From an uncultured Acetatifactor sp. (GTDB lineage: Bacteria; Bacillota; Clostridia; Lachnospirales; Lachnospiraceae), in assembly GCA_910584235.1 (NCBI GenBank), contig CAJTZD010000016.1, forward strand, positions 19,201 to 83,200: a DNA stretch of 64,000 bases, in the 5' to 3' direction. Below the pieces are notes generated by a model. That model saw only the letters and a program-made list of their open reading frames with translations. It made no database searches and was not told where the DNA came from. Shown here piece after piece: positions 33,085-42,172 of this stretch. The position numbers were made by a program, and so were the translations under genes. How positions within the stretch are numbered: the first letter of the stretch is position 1; each line of letters starts with the position of its first letter.

Positions 33085-34485
33085 ATGTTAAAGGATGAAC
33101 TGTTGGAGCATTTGTGCGGACGATTGATTCCCTTTTGGGAAAACCTGCGGGACGTGGAGCACGGCGGATATTACGGGTGGATGGATTCCGGGCTCGTAGT
33201 GGACAGGGAAGCGGTAAAAGGCTGCATCCTAAACAGCCGCATTCTGTGGTTCTTCTCCAGCGCCTCCATGTGCCTGCGGGAAGAAGAGACAGGTTTACAG
33301 AAGACAGAGGCGATTTCGGCTCATGAGAGGAAAGGCAGGGAAGCGGGAAGCGGACAAGGGAGTATGGCGGATTCTTTGAAAGTGTGCGCGGACTGGGCCT
33401 ACCGTTTTCTGCGGGAGAAATGCGTGGATCCCACACGGGGCGGCGTGTACTGGTCCCTGGATTATAAGGGACAGCCGGAGGATACCACGAAGCATACTTA
33501 TAATCAGGCATTTGCGGTGTACGCTCTGTCGTCCTACTTCCGGGCTTTTCATGACAGGGAGGCTCTGGAACTGGCGGAGCGATTGATTCAGGTGATTGAG
33601 GACAGGTGCTTTGACGAGTATGGATATAAGGAGGCGCAGGACATTGCTTTTTGCCCCATTGCCAATGACAAGCTTTCGGAGAACGGAGTGATGGCGGATC
33701 GGACTATGAACACACTGCTGCATGTGCTGGAGGCTTACACGGAGTATCTGCTGGCCTGCAGGGAGACGGAGCGGTTTTTTGGCGGGGATTGGCCGATGGC
33801 CTCAGAGGGGAACTGTCCGGCGGCAGAAGAGAGGCGCCGGCAGGAGGATTCTGGGGAAGAGGCGGGAAGCACGCTCAGGGGAGATTGCCAGACGGCATCG
33901 GATGAAAGCCTGCCGGCAGCGGACCGGGATGTCCATGGAAAGAGGCGCTGGCAGCAGGTGGTCACGGAAAAGCTGCGCTGGATTCTGAACCAGGTGGCGG
34001 AGCATGTATACAATCCGGCGCGGCGCAGACAGGAGGTGTTCTTTGACCTCCACATGAATAGCCTGATTGACCTGCACTCCTACGGCCACGACATCGAGGC
34101 GGCCTGGCTGATGGACAGGTGCCTGGAGACCCTGGGGGATGAGGCGCTGAGCAGACGCCTGAGCCCTATGCTGCGGTGCCTGGAGGCGGAGGTCTGCGAA
34201 AAAGCCTACGCCCATCACTCCCTGGCCAATGAGTGCGAGCGGGGCGTGGTGGGCTTCTATAACGCTTATCAGAAGACCGGGGAACGCCGGTATCTTAAGG
34301 CTGCGGAGGATATCTGGGGATTCATTCAGGAGCATCTGGTGGATGAGAGGCCGGAGGGGGAGTGGTTCTGGTACACGGACGCGGAGGGGAATCCTGCCCT
34401 GGAGAAGCCCATCGTAGAGCCCTGGAAATGCCCTTACCACAACGGGCGCATGTGCATGGAGATCATCGGGCGCAGCGGCAAGTGA
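33085..34485 (+). CDS. Cellobiose 2-epimerase-like protein (AGE family)
   Basis: Epimerises the reducing-end sugar of beta-1,4-disaccharides (cellobiose to glucosyl-mannose, mannobiose to mannosyl-glucose). The (alpha/alpha)6-barrel AGE signatures are present: VEHGGYYGWMD, KHTYNQAFAVYALS, HSYGHDIEAAWLMDRC and HSLANECERGVVGFYNAYQKTG, with the catalytic-region histidines. At 466 residues it is longer than usual (about 400) because of two polar insertions (about residues 70-100 and 235-295) rich in Glu/Arg/Ser. ATG 33085 follows AAGGGGG. The next gene is the phosphorylase that would use its product, but that gene is broken. N-acylglucosamine 2-epimerase is the alternative. Confidence 0.83.
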   Translation: MLKDELLEHLCGRLIPFWENLRDVEHGGYYGWMDSGLVVDREAVKGCILNSRILWFFSSASMCLREEETGLQKTEAISAHERKGREAGSGQGSMADSLKVCADWAYRFLREKCVDPTRGGVYWSLDYKGQPEDTTKHTYNQAFAVYALSSYFRAFHDREALELAERLIQVIEDRCFDEYGYKEAQDIAFCPIANDKLSENGVMADRTMNTLLHVLEAYTEYLLACRETERFFGGDWPMASEGNCPAAEERRRQEDSGEEAGSTLRGDCQTASDESLPAADRDVHGKRRWQQVVTEKLRWILNQVAEHVYNPARRRQEVFFDLHMNSLIDLHSYGHDIEAAWLMDRCLETLGDEALSRRLSPMLRCLEAEVCEKAYAHHSLANECERGVVGFYNAYQKTGERRYLKAAEDIWGFIQEHLVDERPEGEWFWYTDAEGNPALEKPIVEPWKCPYHNGRMCMEIIGRSGK

Positions 34486-34732
34486 CGATACTCGGAATAC
34501 ATACGGCTTTCAGGTGGTTGCGGCCAATGTCTAAGCCGGCCCCGGGCCATCGCCGGATCCGCTCCATGGAGTCCGGATATGTCCGGAGAAACGGATGACC
34601 ATACCGGGGAGCGATGAGTCACATGCATAAGAATCCGTTCAATGTGCGGCATGGGCAGACATAAGCATGCAGATAAGTATCAGGCAGACAGAAATAGACA
34701 GCAGCTGGCAACAGCCAAGAACAGGAGAGAAT

Positions 34733-35902
34733 ATGAGCATACATCCTTAATATGAAAAAGAACTGCAAAAGCAGCAGAAGCTGCTGAATCGCCCCAATGA
34801 GGTGGACGATTCCTTTTACAACGGCATCTACCATCGCTACAAGAATCCCGTGCTGACCAGGGAGCACATCCCGCTGTTCTGGCGCTACGATTTGGACATG
34901 GACAGCAATCCGTTCTTCCAGGAACGGCTGGGCGTGAACGCGGTGATGAACTCCGGCGCCATCGAACTGGACGGGAAATTTTACCTGGTGGCCAGGGTGG
35001 AGGGGAACGATGTGGCCCGAATCTTCAACAGCGCCGTCATGCCCTATGAGGACGGCTTCATCGGCGTCTTTCGCGGGGAACAGAATAACGGTATACCGTA
35101 CATATACATGGGCAGGAGCAAGGACGCCATTCACTGGGATTTTGAAGAGGAAAAGATTCCGTTCGTGGACCAGGAGGGAAAGTCTTTCATGCCTGTCTAT
35201 GCATACGATCCCAGGCTGGTGAAAGTGGAGGACACCTATTACATCATCTGGTGCCAGGACTTCTACGGAGCCGCCATCGGCATGGCAAAGACGCAGGACT
35301 TCAAGACCTTTACCAGGATTGAAAACCCGTTCCTGCCCTTTAACCGCAACGCCGTGCTCTTCCCCCGCAAGATTAACGGCAATTTCTGTCTGCTGAGCAG
35401 GCCCTCGGACAGCGGCCACACGCCTTTCGGGGACATTTTCCTAAGCGAGAGTCCGGACATGGTGTACTGGGGAAAGCACAGGCATGTAATGGGCAAGGGC
35501 AGCGAGTGATGGGAGTCCTTAAAAATCGGCGGCGGCGCGGCGCCCATCGAGACCAGTGAGGGGTGGCTTCTGTTCTACCACGGCGTCACAGGCACCTGCA
35601 ATGGCTATGTGTACAGCATCGGCGGGGCCATCCTGGACATCGACAATCCCTCTGTCGTGAAATACCGCTGCGAGGACTTCCTGCTGACCCCGCAGGAGTG
35701 GTATGAGGAGAGGGGCTTCGTGCCCAATGTGTGCTTCCCCTGCGCCACCATCCACGACAGCGGGAGCGGGAAAATCGCCATTTACTACGGCGCGGCGGAC
35801 AGCTACGTAGGGCTGGCGTTCACCAGGCTGGACGATATTATGGACTATATCAAGGAGCACAGCCGGACCGGCGCGGCGGATACGGAGATCGGTAAGAGAT
35901 AG
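34733..35902 (+). pseudogene. 4-O-beta-D-mannosyl-D-glucose phosphorylase (GH130), two in-frame stop codons
   Basis: The intact enzyme converts mannosyl-glucose plus phosphate to mannose-1-phosphate and glucose, the step after the 2-epimerase. Reading from ATG 34733 (AGGAGAG upstream) gives 389 sense/stop codons in one frame, the length of the family. It has RYKNPVLTREHIPLFWRYD, NSGAIELDGKFYLVARVEG, AYDPRLVKVEDTYYIIWCQD and WLLFYHGVTGTCNGYVYS. The frame is broken by TAA at 34748-34750 (codon 6) and TGA at 35507-35509, where Trp would be expected next to TGG. No frameshift is needed. A GTG at 34802 would give an N-terminal fragment of 235 residues, and the rest is a separate open frame to 35902. 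Recent inactivation is the simplest reading. Confidence 0.88.
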
Positions 35903-36303
35903 GGCAGAGGATTTGGACATTTGAAAACGGAAGAGCGCCCCGGACTTCCCGGCAGGACGGCATGGCCGGATGCCGGGAAGTCCTTGATCTGGTCAGGATT
36001 CGCTCCGTTTCCGCTTTGCAATGAGAATGTCCAGGGCGGTACATATGGCGATGTATATTATCCAGTAGAGTCCGAATGCCTTGAAAGAACTGTGTAGGAG
36101 TGGCACTGGCGCAAGCTGTCCCCAGAACCCGCCGCCCTTTAATCCATAAAGGACATTATAGCAGCCTGCCAGCGGGATAAACAGCAGAATCCATACACCT
36201 GGCAACAGGAAGAACCAGGAAAAGTTTTTGACAAAGAGGTCTTCTCAAAATCGGTCAATGGGTATATTCTGTAATTAACCGGACGGTCAACGGAGGTGAC
36301 AGG
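35903..36303. other. Gap with a membrane-protein remnant and the TetR promoter region
   Basis: The minus strand 35993-36244 is open and encodes two hydrophobic segments (VWILLFIPLAGCYNV and YWIIYIAICTALDILIAKRKR). It has no start codon with a ribosome site and begins directly after a stop, so it looks like the C-terminal stump of a membrane protein gene. Near 36273-36290 the short palindrome ACCGGACGGT lies just before the TetR gene and may be its operator. Confidence 0.4.
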
Positions 36304-36915
36304 ATGAACGAGAGGTTCTTTTCCCTGCCGGAAGAAAAGCAGCAGGCTATCATCAATGCCGGATACAGGGTGTTTTCGCAGAATACCTATAAGAACAGCC
36401 CCATGAGCGAGATAGCCCGGGACGCGGGCATCAGCAAGTCGCTGCTGTTCCATTACTTCCATAACAAAAAGGAACTGTACCTGTTCCTCTGGGACAAATG
36501 CGCCCAGATTACCATCGAACACCTGACCAGGTACGGATGCTACAGCCGGACGGGCCTGTTCGAGAGCATGGAGCAGGGGATGCGTGCCAAGATGGAGATT
36601 GCCCGCATGTATCCGGACATGACCAGCTTCACCATCAGGGCTTTCTATGAAAAAGACCCGGAGGTCAACGCTGCCGTTCAGGAGAGTTACCATCGGTATT
36701 TCAACCTGAAAGCGGACAAGGCGCGGCTGAACTTTGACCCAGAGCAGTTTATCCCCGGGCTGGACATTCCGGAGATGTACCAGGAGATGTACTGGGCCTC
36801 GGAGGGGTATCTCTGGGAGATGGTGCAGCGGGGGGATGTGGACATGGAGCAGATGGAGCGGGACTTTGGGAGGCTCATCGCGTTCTGGAAGAGCGTGTAT
36901 CTGCGAAAGGCGTGA
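36304..36915 (+). CDS. TetR family transcriptional regulator
   Basis: 203-residue repressor. The N-terminal HTH (about 5-55) reads KQQAIINAGYRVFSQNTYKN, then SEIARDAGISKSLLFHYFHNKKEL, the TetR signature. The helical ligand-binding half is divergent. GGAGGTGACAGG precedes the ATG. It is followed 45 bases later by an ABC ATPase and permease that it probably represses; a short ACCG/CGGT palindrome lies upstream. The inducer is unknown. Confidence 0.93.
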   Translation: MNERFFSLPEEKQQAIINAGYRVFSQNTYKNSPMSEIARDAGISKSLLFHYFHNKKELYLFLWDKCAQITIEHLTRYGCYSRTGLFESMEQGMRAKMEIARMYPDMTSFTIRAFYEKDPEVNAAVQESYHRYFNLKADKARLNFDPEQFIPGLDIPEMYQEMYWASEGYLWEMVQRGDVDMEQMERDFGRLIAFWKSVYLRKA

Positions 36916-36960
36916 CGCGGGGATATAAGACTTTTAGAGCAGGGAAAGGCGAGGGCGGAT

Positions 36961-37875
36961 ATGGATGCAATCAAAATCGAAAATCTGACGAAATATTACG
37001 GAAAAGCCCGGGGAATCCGGGAGATTAACCTGACTGTGGCCAAAGGGGAGTTCTTCGGCTTCATCGGGCCGAACGGCGCGGGGAAATCCACTACCATAAG
37101 GACTTTGCTGGGGCTTATCAGTCCGACATCCGGCAGGGCGTCCGTTTTTGGACTGGATATTGTAAAGGATAAGCAGGAAATCCTGGCCCGGACGGGCTAC
37201 CTGCCCTCCGAGGCGGTGTTCTACGCCGGGATGCGGGTGCGGGAGGTGCTGAAGCTCTCAGCGAATCTGCGGGAAAAGGACTGCGGGGAGGAGGCTGGCC
37301 GGCTCTGCGAACAGCTGCAGCTGGACACTGCCAGAAAGGTGGAGGAACTCTCTTTTGGCAACCGGAAGAAGGTGGGCATTGTCTGCGCCCTGCAGCATGA
37401 GCCCGCGCTCCTGGTTCTGGACGAGCCCACCAGCGGCCTTGACCCGCTGATGCAGAAAGCGTTTTTTGACATTCTCAGAGAGCGGAACCGGGCGGGGGCC
37501 ACGGTGTTCCTGTCCAGCCATATCCTTTCGGAAATCCAGCACAACTGCACCCGGGCGGCCATCATCAGGGAGGGTGAAATCATCGCATGCGACAGCGTGG
37601 AGACGCTTTCAAAGACCACTGCCAGGCGGGTGAGCGTCCGGGGGACAGTGGCGCTGGAGGGGCTTGCGGGCATCCGGGACAGGGAGGATTCCCCGGGAGG
37701 TGTTAACTTCCTGTACAGCGGGGACATGAACCTGCTGCTGCAGAGGCTGGCAGCTGGCAGCGTCTCGGACTTATCTGTATCGGAACCGGACTTGGAGGAG
37801 ATATTCATGCACTATTACAGGAAGCAAGTACAGCTTCCTAAAAAGGAGGCAGAGTATGACACTGATAAGACATGA
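36961..37875 (+). CDS. ABC transporter ATP-binding protein (TetR-linked exporter)
   Basis: 304 residues. Walker A is IGPNGAGKSTTIR, the Q-loop region RTGYLPSEAVFYAG, the signature ELSFGNRKKVGIV (degenerate LSFGN), Walker B LLVLDEPTSGLDP and the switch region SSHILSEIQHN. The C-terminal 80 residues form the NatA/CcmA-like tail. It overlaps the permease gene by 20 bases. The module TetR-ATPase-permease is typical of drug or lipid exporters. Confidence 0.93.
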   Translation: MDAIKIENLTKYYGKARGIREINLTVAKGEFFGFIGPNGAGKSTTIRTLLGLISPTSGRASVFGLDIVKDKQEILARTGYLPSEAVFYAGMRVREVLKLSANLREKDCGEEAGRLCEQLQLDTARKVEELSFGNRKKVGIVCALQHEPALLVLDEPTSGLDPLMQKAFFDILRERNRAGATVFLSSHILSEIQHNCTRAAIIREGEIIACDSVETLSKTTARRVSVRGTVALEGLAGIRDREDSPGGVNFLYSGDMNLLLQRLAAGSVSDLSVSEPDLEEIFMHYYRKQVQLPKKEAEYDTDKT

Positions 37876-38641
37876 GCTGAGGCAGGGCAGGATTTCATTT
37901 ATCATCTGGACGGCATCCATTGGGTTTCTCCTGGCGGTGTGCGTGTTCCTGTTCCCGGAGATGAAAGGGCAGATGGAGGACATGGGCGACATGTTCTCCT
38001 CCATGGGGTCGTTCAGCGACGCTTTCGGCATGGACAGGCTGAATTTCGGGACGCTCATGGGCTTCTACGCCATTGAGTGCGGGAACGTGCTGGGGCTGGG
38101 AGGGGCTTTTTTCGCGTCCCTGTGCGCCGCAGGGATCCTGAGCAAGGAGGAGAAAGACCGGACGGCGGAATTTTTGCTGACCCATCCGGTCAACCGGGCT
38201 CGTATCGTCACCGGAAAGCTGGCCGCGGCGTATGTGCAGATTGCCGTCATGAATCTGATTATCTATGGGATTTCTGTGGCTTCCATAGCGGCCATCGGGG
38301 AGGATGTTCCATGGAAAGAGCTGAACCTCCTTCACCTGGCCTATTTCCTCCTGCAGGCGGAGCTTGCGGGCATCTGCTTCGGAATATCCGCCTTTGCGCG
38401 CAGGGGCGGCGTAAGCATAGGTTTAGGCATTGCCGCAGGGATGTACTTTCTGAACCTGGTGGCCAACATCGCCCGGGAAGCGGAATTCCTGAAATACATC
38501 ACGCCTTTTGGCTATGCCGAGGGAGCGGATATCGTCACGGAAGGGCATCTGGATGGGAAGTTGGCGGCCATAGGGCTGGCGTTTGGGGCAGTGGGCATTG
38601 CGGCGGCTTATGGAAAGTACTGCAGGAAAGACATCCGATAA
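37856..38641 (+). CDS. ABC-2 family permease (TetR-linked exporter)
   Basis: 261 residues with six membrane segments. The N-terminal HELRQGRISFIIWTASIGFLLA and the KEEKDRTAEFLLTHPVNRARIV loop are characteristic of ABC-2 permeases of the NosY/YhaP type. AAAGGAGG lies before ATG 37856, inside the ATPase gene. It forms the membrane part of the TetR-controlled exporter. The hairpin at 38674-38697 follows. Confidence 0.87.
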   Translation: MTLIRHELRQGRISFIIWTASIGFLLAVCVFLFPEMKGQMEDMGDMFSSMGSFSDAFGMDRLNFGTLMGFYAIECGNVLGLGGAFFASLCAAGILSKEEKDRTAEFLLTHPVNRARIVTGKLAAAYVQIAVMNLIIYGISVASIAAIGEDVPWKELNLLHLAYFLLQAELAGICFGISAFARRGGVSIGLGIAAGMYFLNLVANIAREAEFLKYITPFGYAEGADIVTEGHLDGKLAAIGLAFGAVGIAAAYGKYCRKDIR

Positions 38642-38673
38642 AGTGAGGCCAAAGGATGGAGCAAAATGAATCT

Positions 38674-38697
38674 CCCCCACAGCAGATGCCGTGGGGG
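38674..38697. terminator. Hairpin after the TetR-ABC operon
   Basis: CCCCCAC (38674-38680) pairs with GTGGGGG (38691-38697) around a 10-base loop. There is no T-run on either strand, so termination is uncertain. Confidence 0.45.
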
Positions 38698-39540
38698 AAT
38701 AAAGTGTTCCGGCTTCGTAAAACACTATCCGCGGCGCTGCCTTGAACTCACGGCATGACCCATGCGCTTGGCGGGATACCTGCATATCCCCGGCAAATGA
38801 CGTCTGCCTGTAACGCTGCGGAATACTATGGGAATACCCGTTTGACAACTTGCATCTTGCCTGCTTCTTCGCACCGCAGGCGCTCTGGAAAGGCATCATT
38901 GCCCTTATCTTTGCTTCAACGATTTGGTTCCCCTGCGAAATTCACATAAATGACAGCGCAGGAATATTGCGATGTCTACAGTCTTTACGGAAAAATGTCA
39001 TGCAAAAAATGTCAGGAAAGTCTCGCACAAAAACACCACCCCGCAGCACAGCGGTGAATGCGGTTTTGTTGGTGGGCATGGGTCTTGGCTCCTTCCTGTT
39101 TTCGTTTTTTGGGGGTTACGGACAGTATATCCTTTCTTTCTGCTATCTTCAAGGGCAAATCGCATGGGGCGGCAACTTCTCCAAGCTGACAGCGGAAGCC
39201 GAGATCGTCTTCGCCTCTTTCTAACTCTGCCAGAAGAACAAAATATTATCTAAAGCATTAAATGAAAATATATGATAAAGAACAAGTTCGAAATTGCAGA
39301 AAGTATTTTGGAAAACGCACAGAAAAGGAAATCAGAGAGACGCAACAGCAGGTGCTGGGGATAATTGCATATTTTTGATTTGGAAGCCATTGACCACGTC
39401 AGCCTCTTTTCCGGGATACGGTAGATAAGCCGTGCAAATATGCCGCAATAAATACAGACAAAATCCAAGAATAGTTAATGACATGGGTTGAAAAATTAAG
39501 TAAAATGAAGTATAACGGAAAGAAAGAATGGAGAAACGGG
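38698..39540. other. Gap of 843 bp with degenerate coding remnants
   Basis: Plus-strand open stretches show hydrophobic patches (for example near 38853-38930: LHLACFFAPQALWKG then IIALIFASTIWF, and 39060-39150: AVLLVGMGLGSFLFSFFGG). They have no ribosome site and no coherent full-length frame, and I recognise no family. A small Lys/Arg-rich open stretch lies at 39262-39379. The region looks like eroded genes at the junction between the ABC module and the LacI genes. Confidence 0.35.
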
Positions 39541-40569
39541 ATGGCCAGAGTGAGGATGCAGGACATAGCCAATCAGGTGGGCGTAAGCGCAGTGACTGTG
39601 CACAACGCCCTTGCAGGACGCAAGGGTGTCAGCGAGGAAGTCCGCGTAAGGATTCTGGACAAGGCGCGGGAGATGGGATATTTCCAGAACCAGAAAAAGG
39701 CCGGTGGGAAAGCGCCAGGCCTGCGGAGCATCGGCGTGGTCATCTCGGAGAGATATCTGGCGGACTATATCACGTTCTACTGGAAGATCTATATGGAGAT
39801 CGCCATGGAGGCGCCTGAGCAGAACTGTGCCGTGATGGCAGAAGTGCTGAAGCATGATACGGAAAAGGAGAAGAAGCTCCCCCGCTTTGTGGAGGAAAAC
39901 GCAGTGGAGGGCCTGATCGTCATGGGGGAGATCGACAGGGAATACATCCTTTTTCTGAAAGCCAACATTAAAATGCCGGTGGTATTTCTTGATTTTTATA
40001 ATATAGACATAGCAGGGGACGCAGTGGTGACGGACGGCTTCCACGGGACGTACCTGCTGACGGAGCATCTGTATGAGAAAGGGTTTAGGCGCATGGCCTA
40101 TGTGGGCTCCATCCACGCCACCAGCAGCATCATGGATCGGTACTGCGGCTTCAGACGCTGCCTGCTGGAGCATGGCGTCCCTTTTGGAGAGGAATGGCTG
40201 CTGGAGGATCGGGACGAGGCGGGAGAGATCGTCCTGAAGCTGCCGGAGGAACTGCCGGAGGCCTTTGTCTGCAACTGCGACCTGGTGGCCAGCAGGCTCA
40301 TCGATGAACTGGAGAAGCGGGGCGTCCGGGTGCCAAAAGACTGCTCCGTGGTGGGATTCGACAATTACCTCTACCCGGGGCTGCTGGACAGAGGCATCAC
40401 TACCTACGAGGTGGACATGAAAGGCATGGCTGAAGCCGCCCTGCGCAAAGTCCTGGCCAGGCTGGAGGGGCTTGGCGAGGCCGGGCAGATGGAACTGGTA
40501 AGCGGGCACATTGTTGAAAAGAAAACCGTTGCACCGGCCTGCAAGGGGGAGCGGGGCGGACAGCGGTAA
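39541..40569 (+). CDS. LacI family transcriptional regulator (first of a tandem pair)
   Basis: 342 residues. The N-terminal LacI HTH reads VRMQDIANQVGVSAVTVHNALAG with hinge-helix sequence, then a periplasmic-binding-type effector domain (SIGVVISERYLADY, then GFRRMAYVGSIHATSS, DCSVVGFDNYLYPG). ATG 39541 is chosen with GGAG seven bases upstream; an earlier TTG-led extension is unlikely. It probably senses a sugar and controls the mannoside transporter locus downstream. A second LacI gene follows 53 bases later. Confidence 0.92.
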   Translation: MARVRMQDIANQVGVSAVTVHNALAGRKGVSEEVRVRILDKAREMGYFQNQKKAGGKAPGLRSIGVVISERYLADYITFYWKIYMEIAMEAPEQNCAVMAEVLKHDTEKEKKLPRFVEENAVEGLIVMGEIDREYILFLKANIKMPVVFLDFYNIDIAGDAVVTDGFHGTYLLTEHLYEKGFRRMAYVGSIHATSSIMDRYCGFRRCLLEHGVPFGEEWLLEDRDEAGEIVLKLPEELPEAFVCNCDLVASRLIDELEKRGVRVPKDCSVVGFDNYLYPGLLDRGITTYEVDMKGMAEAALRKVLARLEGLGEAGQMELVSGHIVEKKTVAPACKGERGGQR

Positions 40570-40622
40570 GGGATAGCATATGTATTGACATGCGGGCCAT
40601 GGGCGCCCGGGGGGTATGGGAA

Positions 40623-41693
40623 ATGGCAAAGGTTACGATTCAGAGCATTGCGCGGGACTTGGGGCTGTCCCGGAATACGGTTTCCATGGCATTAAAGGGA
40701 AATGAACTGGTGGCTCAGCGGACCAGGGACATGGTTCTGCGGTATGCGCAGCGAATGGGATATGTGGCAGGCGCCGAGGAGCGGGAGAGGGAGTCTGCAC
40801 AGAGGGAAGAGGCCGGGGAGCACAGGATCATGATCCTGCGCAAGCCCGATGTGGCGGTGTACTGGGATAAAGTGATCAACGGGATTTCGGAGGAAGCCAG
40901 TCTGAACCATTGCCAGACCCAGGTGGCGGTGGTGACAGAACAGGACGAGGAGGCGCTGCGCCTGCCCCGGGGACTGGATGAAGACATGGAGGCGGTCTTC
41001 TGCGTAAAGATGATGAACCGGGATTATGTGAAGAAAATCCGCCAGAAAGGTATCCCGGTATTTCTGTTAGATACTTATAAGGATCCCGGGGAGGAGATGC
41101 CCGGAGACATTGTGAAGATGGAGAGCTTCCAGCCCGTGGTGAAGCTGGTGCGGCATCTGCTTGATCAGGGAATGCGCAGGATCGGTTTTTTAAACGAGAG
41201 CAGCAGTCAGTTTGAGACCATGCATGACCGCCTGGACGGATATCTGTACGCTATGAGGCAGGCTGGGGCGGAACTGCCCGCCGGGCTGGTGATGCCGGAC
41301 ACGGAACTGGAGAGCAGCGAATTTTACAATGCGCAGACCTTTGAGAAGATCGTGGAAAAATACAGGGAGGAGATGCTGCCGGAGGCGGTGGTGTGCGGAA
41401 ACGATGAAATTGCCAAGTTCCTGACCCAAGCCCTGCGCAAAGCCGGAATCCGGGTGCCGGAGGATGTTGCGGTGACAGGATTTGACAATGATGAGGAGGG
41501 CATGCTGGATCCGTTTTTCACCACGGTGAACGTAGACGCGAAGTGGCTGGGAAGACGCATGGTGCAGTGCTTTCTCTGGAGGAGGCAGCACCCGGACGCT
41601 CCCTATGAGAAGACAGAGATCTCCGGACAGGTTATCATACGCAGATCCTCCGTAAAAAATATGTATACTGCAGACCGCCGGAATTTACAGTAG
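40623..41693 (+). CDS. LacI family transcriptional regulator (second of a tandem pair)
   Basis: 356 residues. HTH VTIQSIARDLGLSRNTVSMALKG, then an effector domain with HRIMILRKPDVAVYWDKV, GMRRIGFLNESSSQFETM and DVAVTGFDNDEEGMLDPFFTTV. ATG 40623 follows GGGGGGT; an upstream in-frame ATG at 40590 is less likely. It differs clearly from its neighbour, so this is not a recent duplication. Two LacI regulators in one transcript suggest two inducers for one locus. A terminator follows at 41796. Confidence 0.9.
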   Translation: MAKVTIQSIARDLGLSRNTVSMALKGNELVAQRTRDMVLRYAQRMGYVAGAEERERESAQREEAGEHRIMILRKPDVAVYWDKVINGISEEASLNHCQTQVAVVTEQDEEALRLPRGLDEDMEAVFCVKMMNRDYVKKIRQKGIPVFLLDTYKDPGEEMPGDIVKMESFQPVVKLVRHLLDQGMRRIGFLNESSSQFETMHDRLDGYLYAMRQAGAELPAGLVMPDTELESSEFYNAQTFEKIVEKYREEMLPEAVVCGNDEIAKFLTQALRKAGIRVPEDVAVTGFDNDEEGMLDPFFTTVNVDAKWLGRRMVQCFLWRRQHPDAPYEKTEISGQVIIRRSSVKNMYTADRRNLQ

Positions 41694-42172
41694 GAAAATG
41701 GGCAAAGGTATTCTGCCTGCGGTCTGCAGTCAGGATTCATGGTAAATAGAACCGGTGTGCAGTATAAATTTCCGAAAACAATATCCTGTAGATTGAAAGA
41801 GGGCCGATATAAGGCTCTTTTTTGTGTGCATATATGCATGGAAACAGTGCGTTTTTTCATGCCGGGAAAGGGTATGGAGTGTGAATGCCAGTGGTTAGCT
41901 TATGGATTTGGGCAAAGTAGACCAAAATAGTGCAATATTGTGCATAAAATAATTATTAAAATTGTATAAAGAGTCAAAAATGCAACAAATCATACAAAGG
42001 ATATTGACTTTAACCGTTCAAGGCGCTTTAATATAAACAAGAAATGACACTGTTAAGCCCATGAAAGGAAAGTTCCTTGGAAAAAGTGACAGAAAGCAAA
42101 ATCGTGCATAAATAGTGCAAAAAGATGCATAATGTCAGCTTATCAACAAAAAGAGGAGAGGAGAGTGTAAAA
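41694..42172. promoter_or_regulatory. 479-bp control region before the second sugar importer
   Basis: Contains the LacI-pair terminator (41796-41823), a 12-bp perfect palindrome TGCATATATGCA (41827-41838), and repeated motifs. TGCATAA occurs at 41941-41947, 42105-42111 and 42126-42132. ATAGTGCAA occurs at 41927-41935 and 42112-42120. A promoter lies at 42004-42033 (TTGACT, 18 bases, TTAATA). The repeated motifs flanking the promoter look like operators. Confidence 0.55.
41796..41823 (+). terminator. Terminator of the tandem LacI operon
   Basis: AAAGAGGGCC pairs imperfectly with GGCTCTTT across a GATATAA loop and is followed by a T-run at 41818-41823. Confidence 0.6.

Noticed and set aside
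35507..35509. TGA as recoded selenocysteine or tryptophan
   Set aside because: A second, different stop (TAA at 34748) exists in the same gene, no SECIS-like hairpin directly follows, and other genes here use TGA as stop.
39496..40629. 377-codon minus-strand frame
   Set aside because: Antisense to a textbook LacI regulator; composition typical of a shadow frame.
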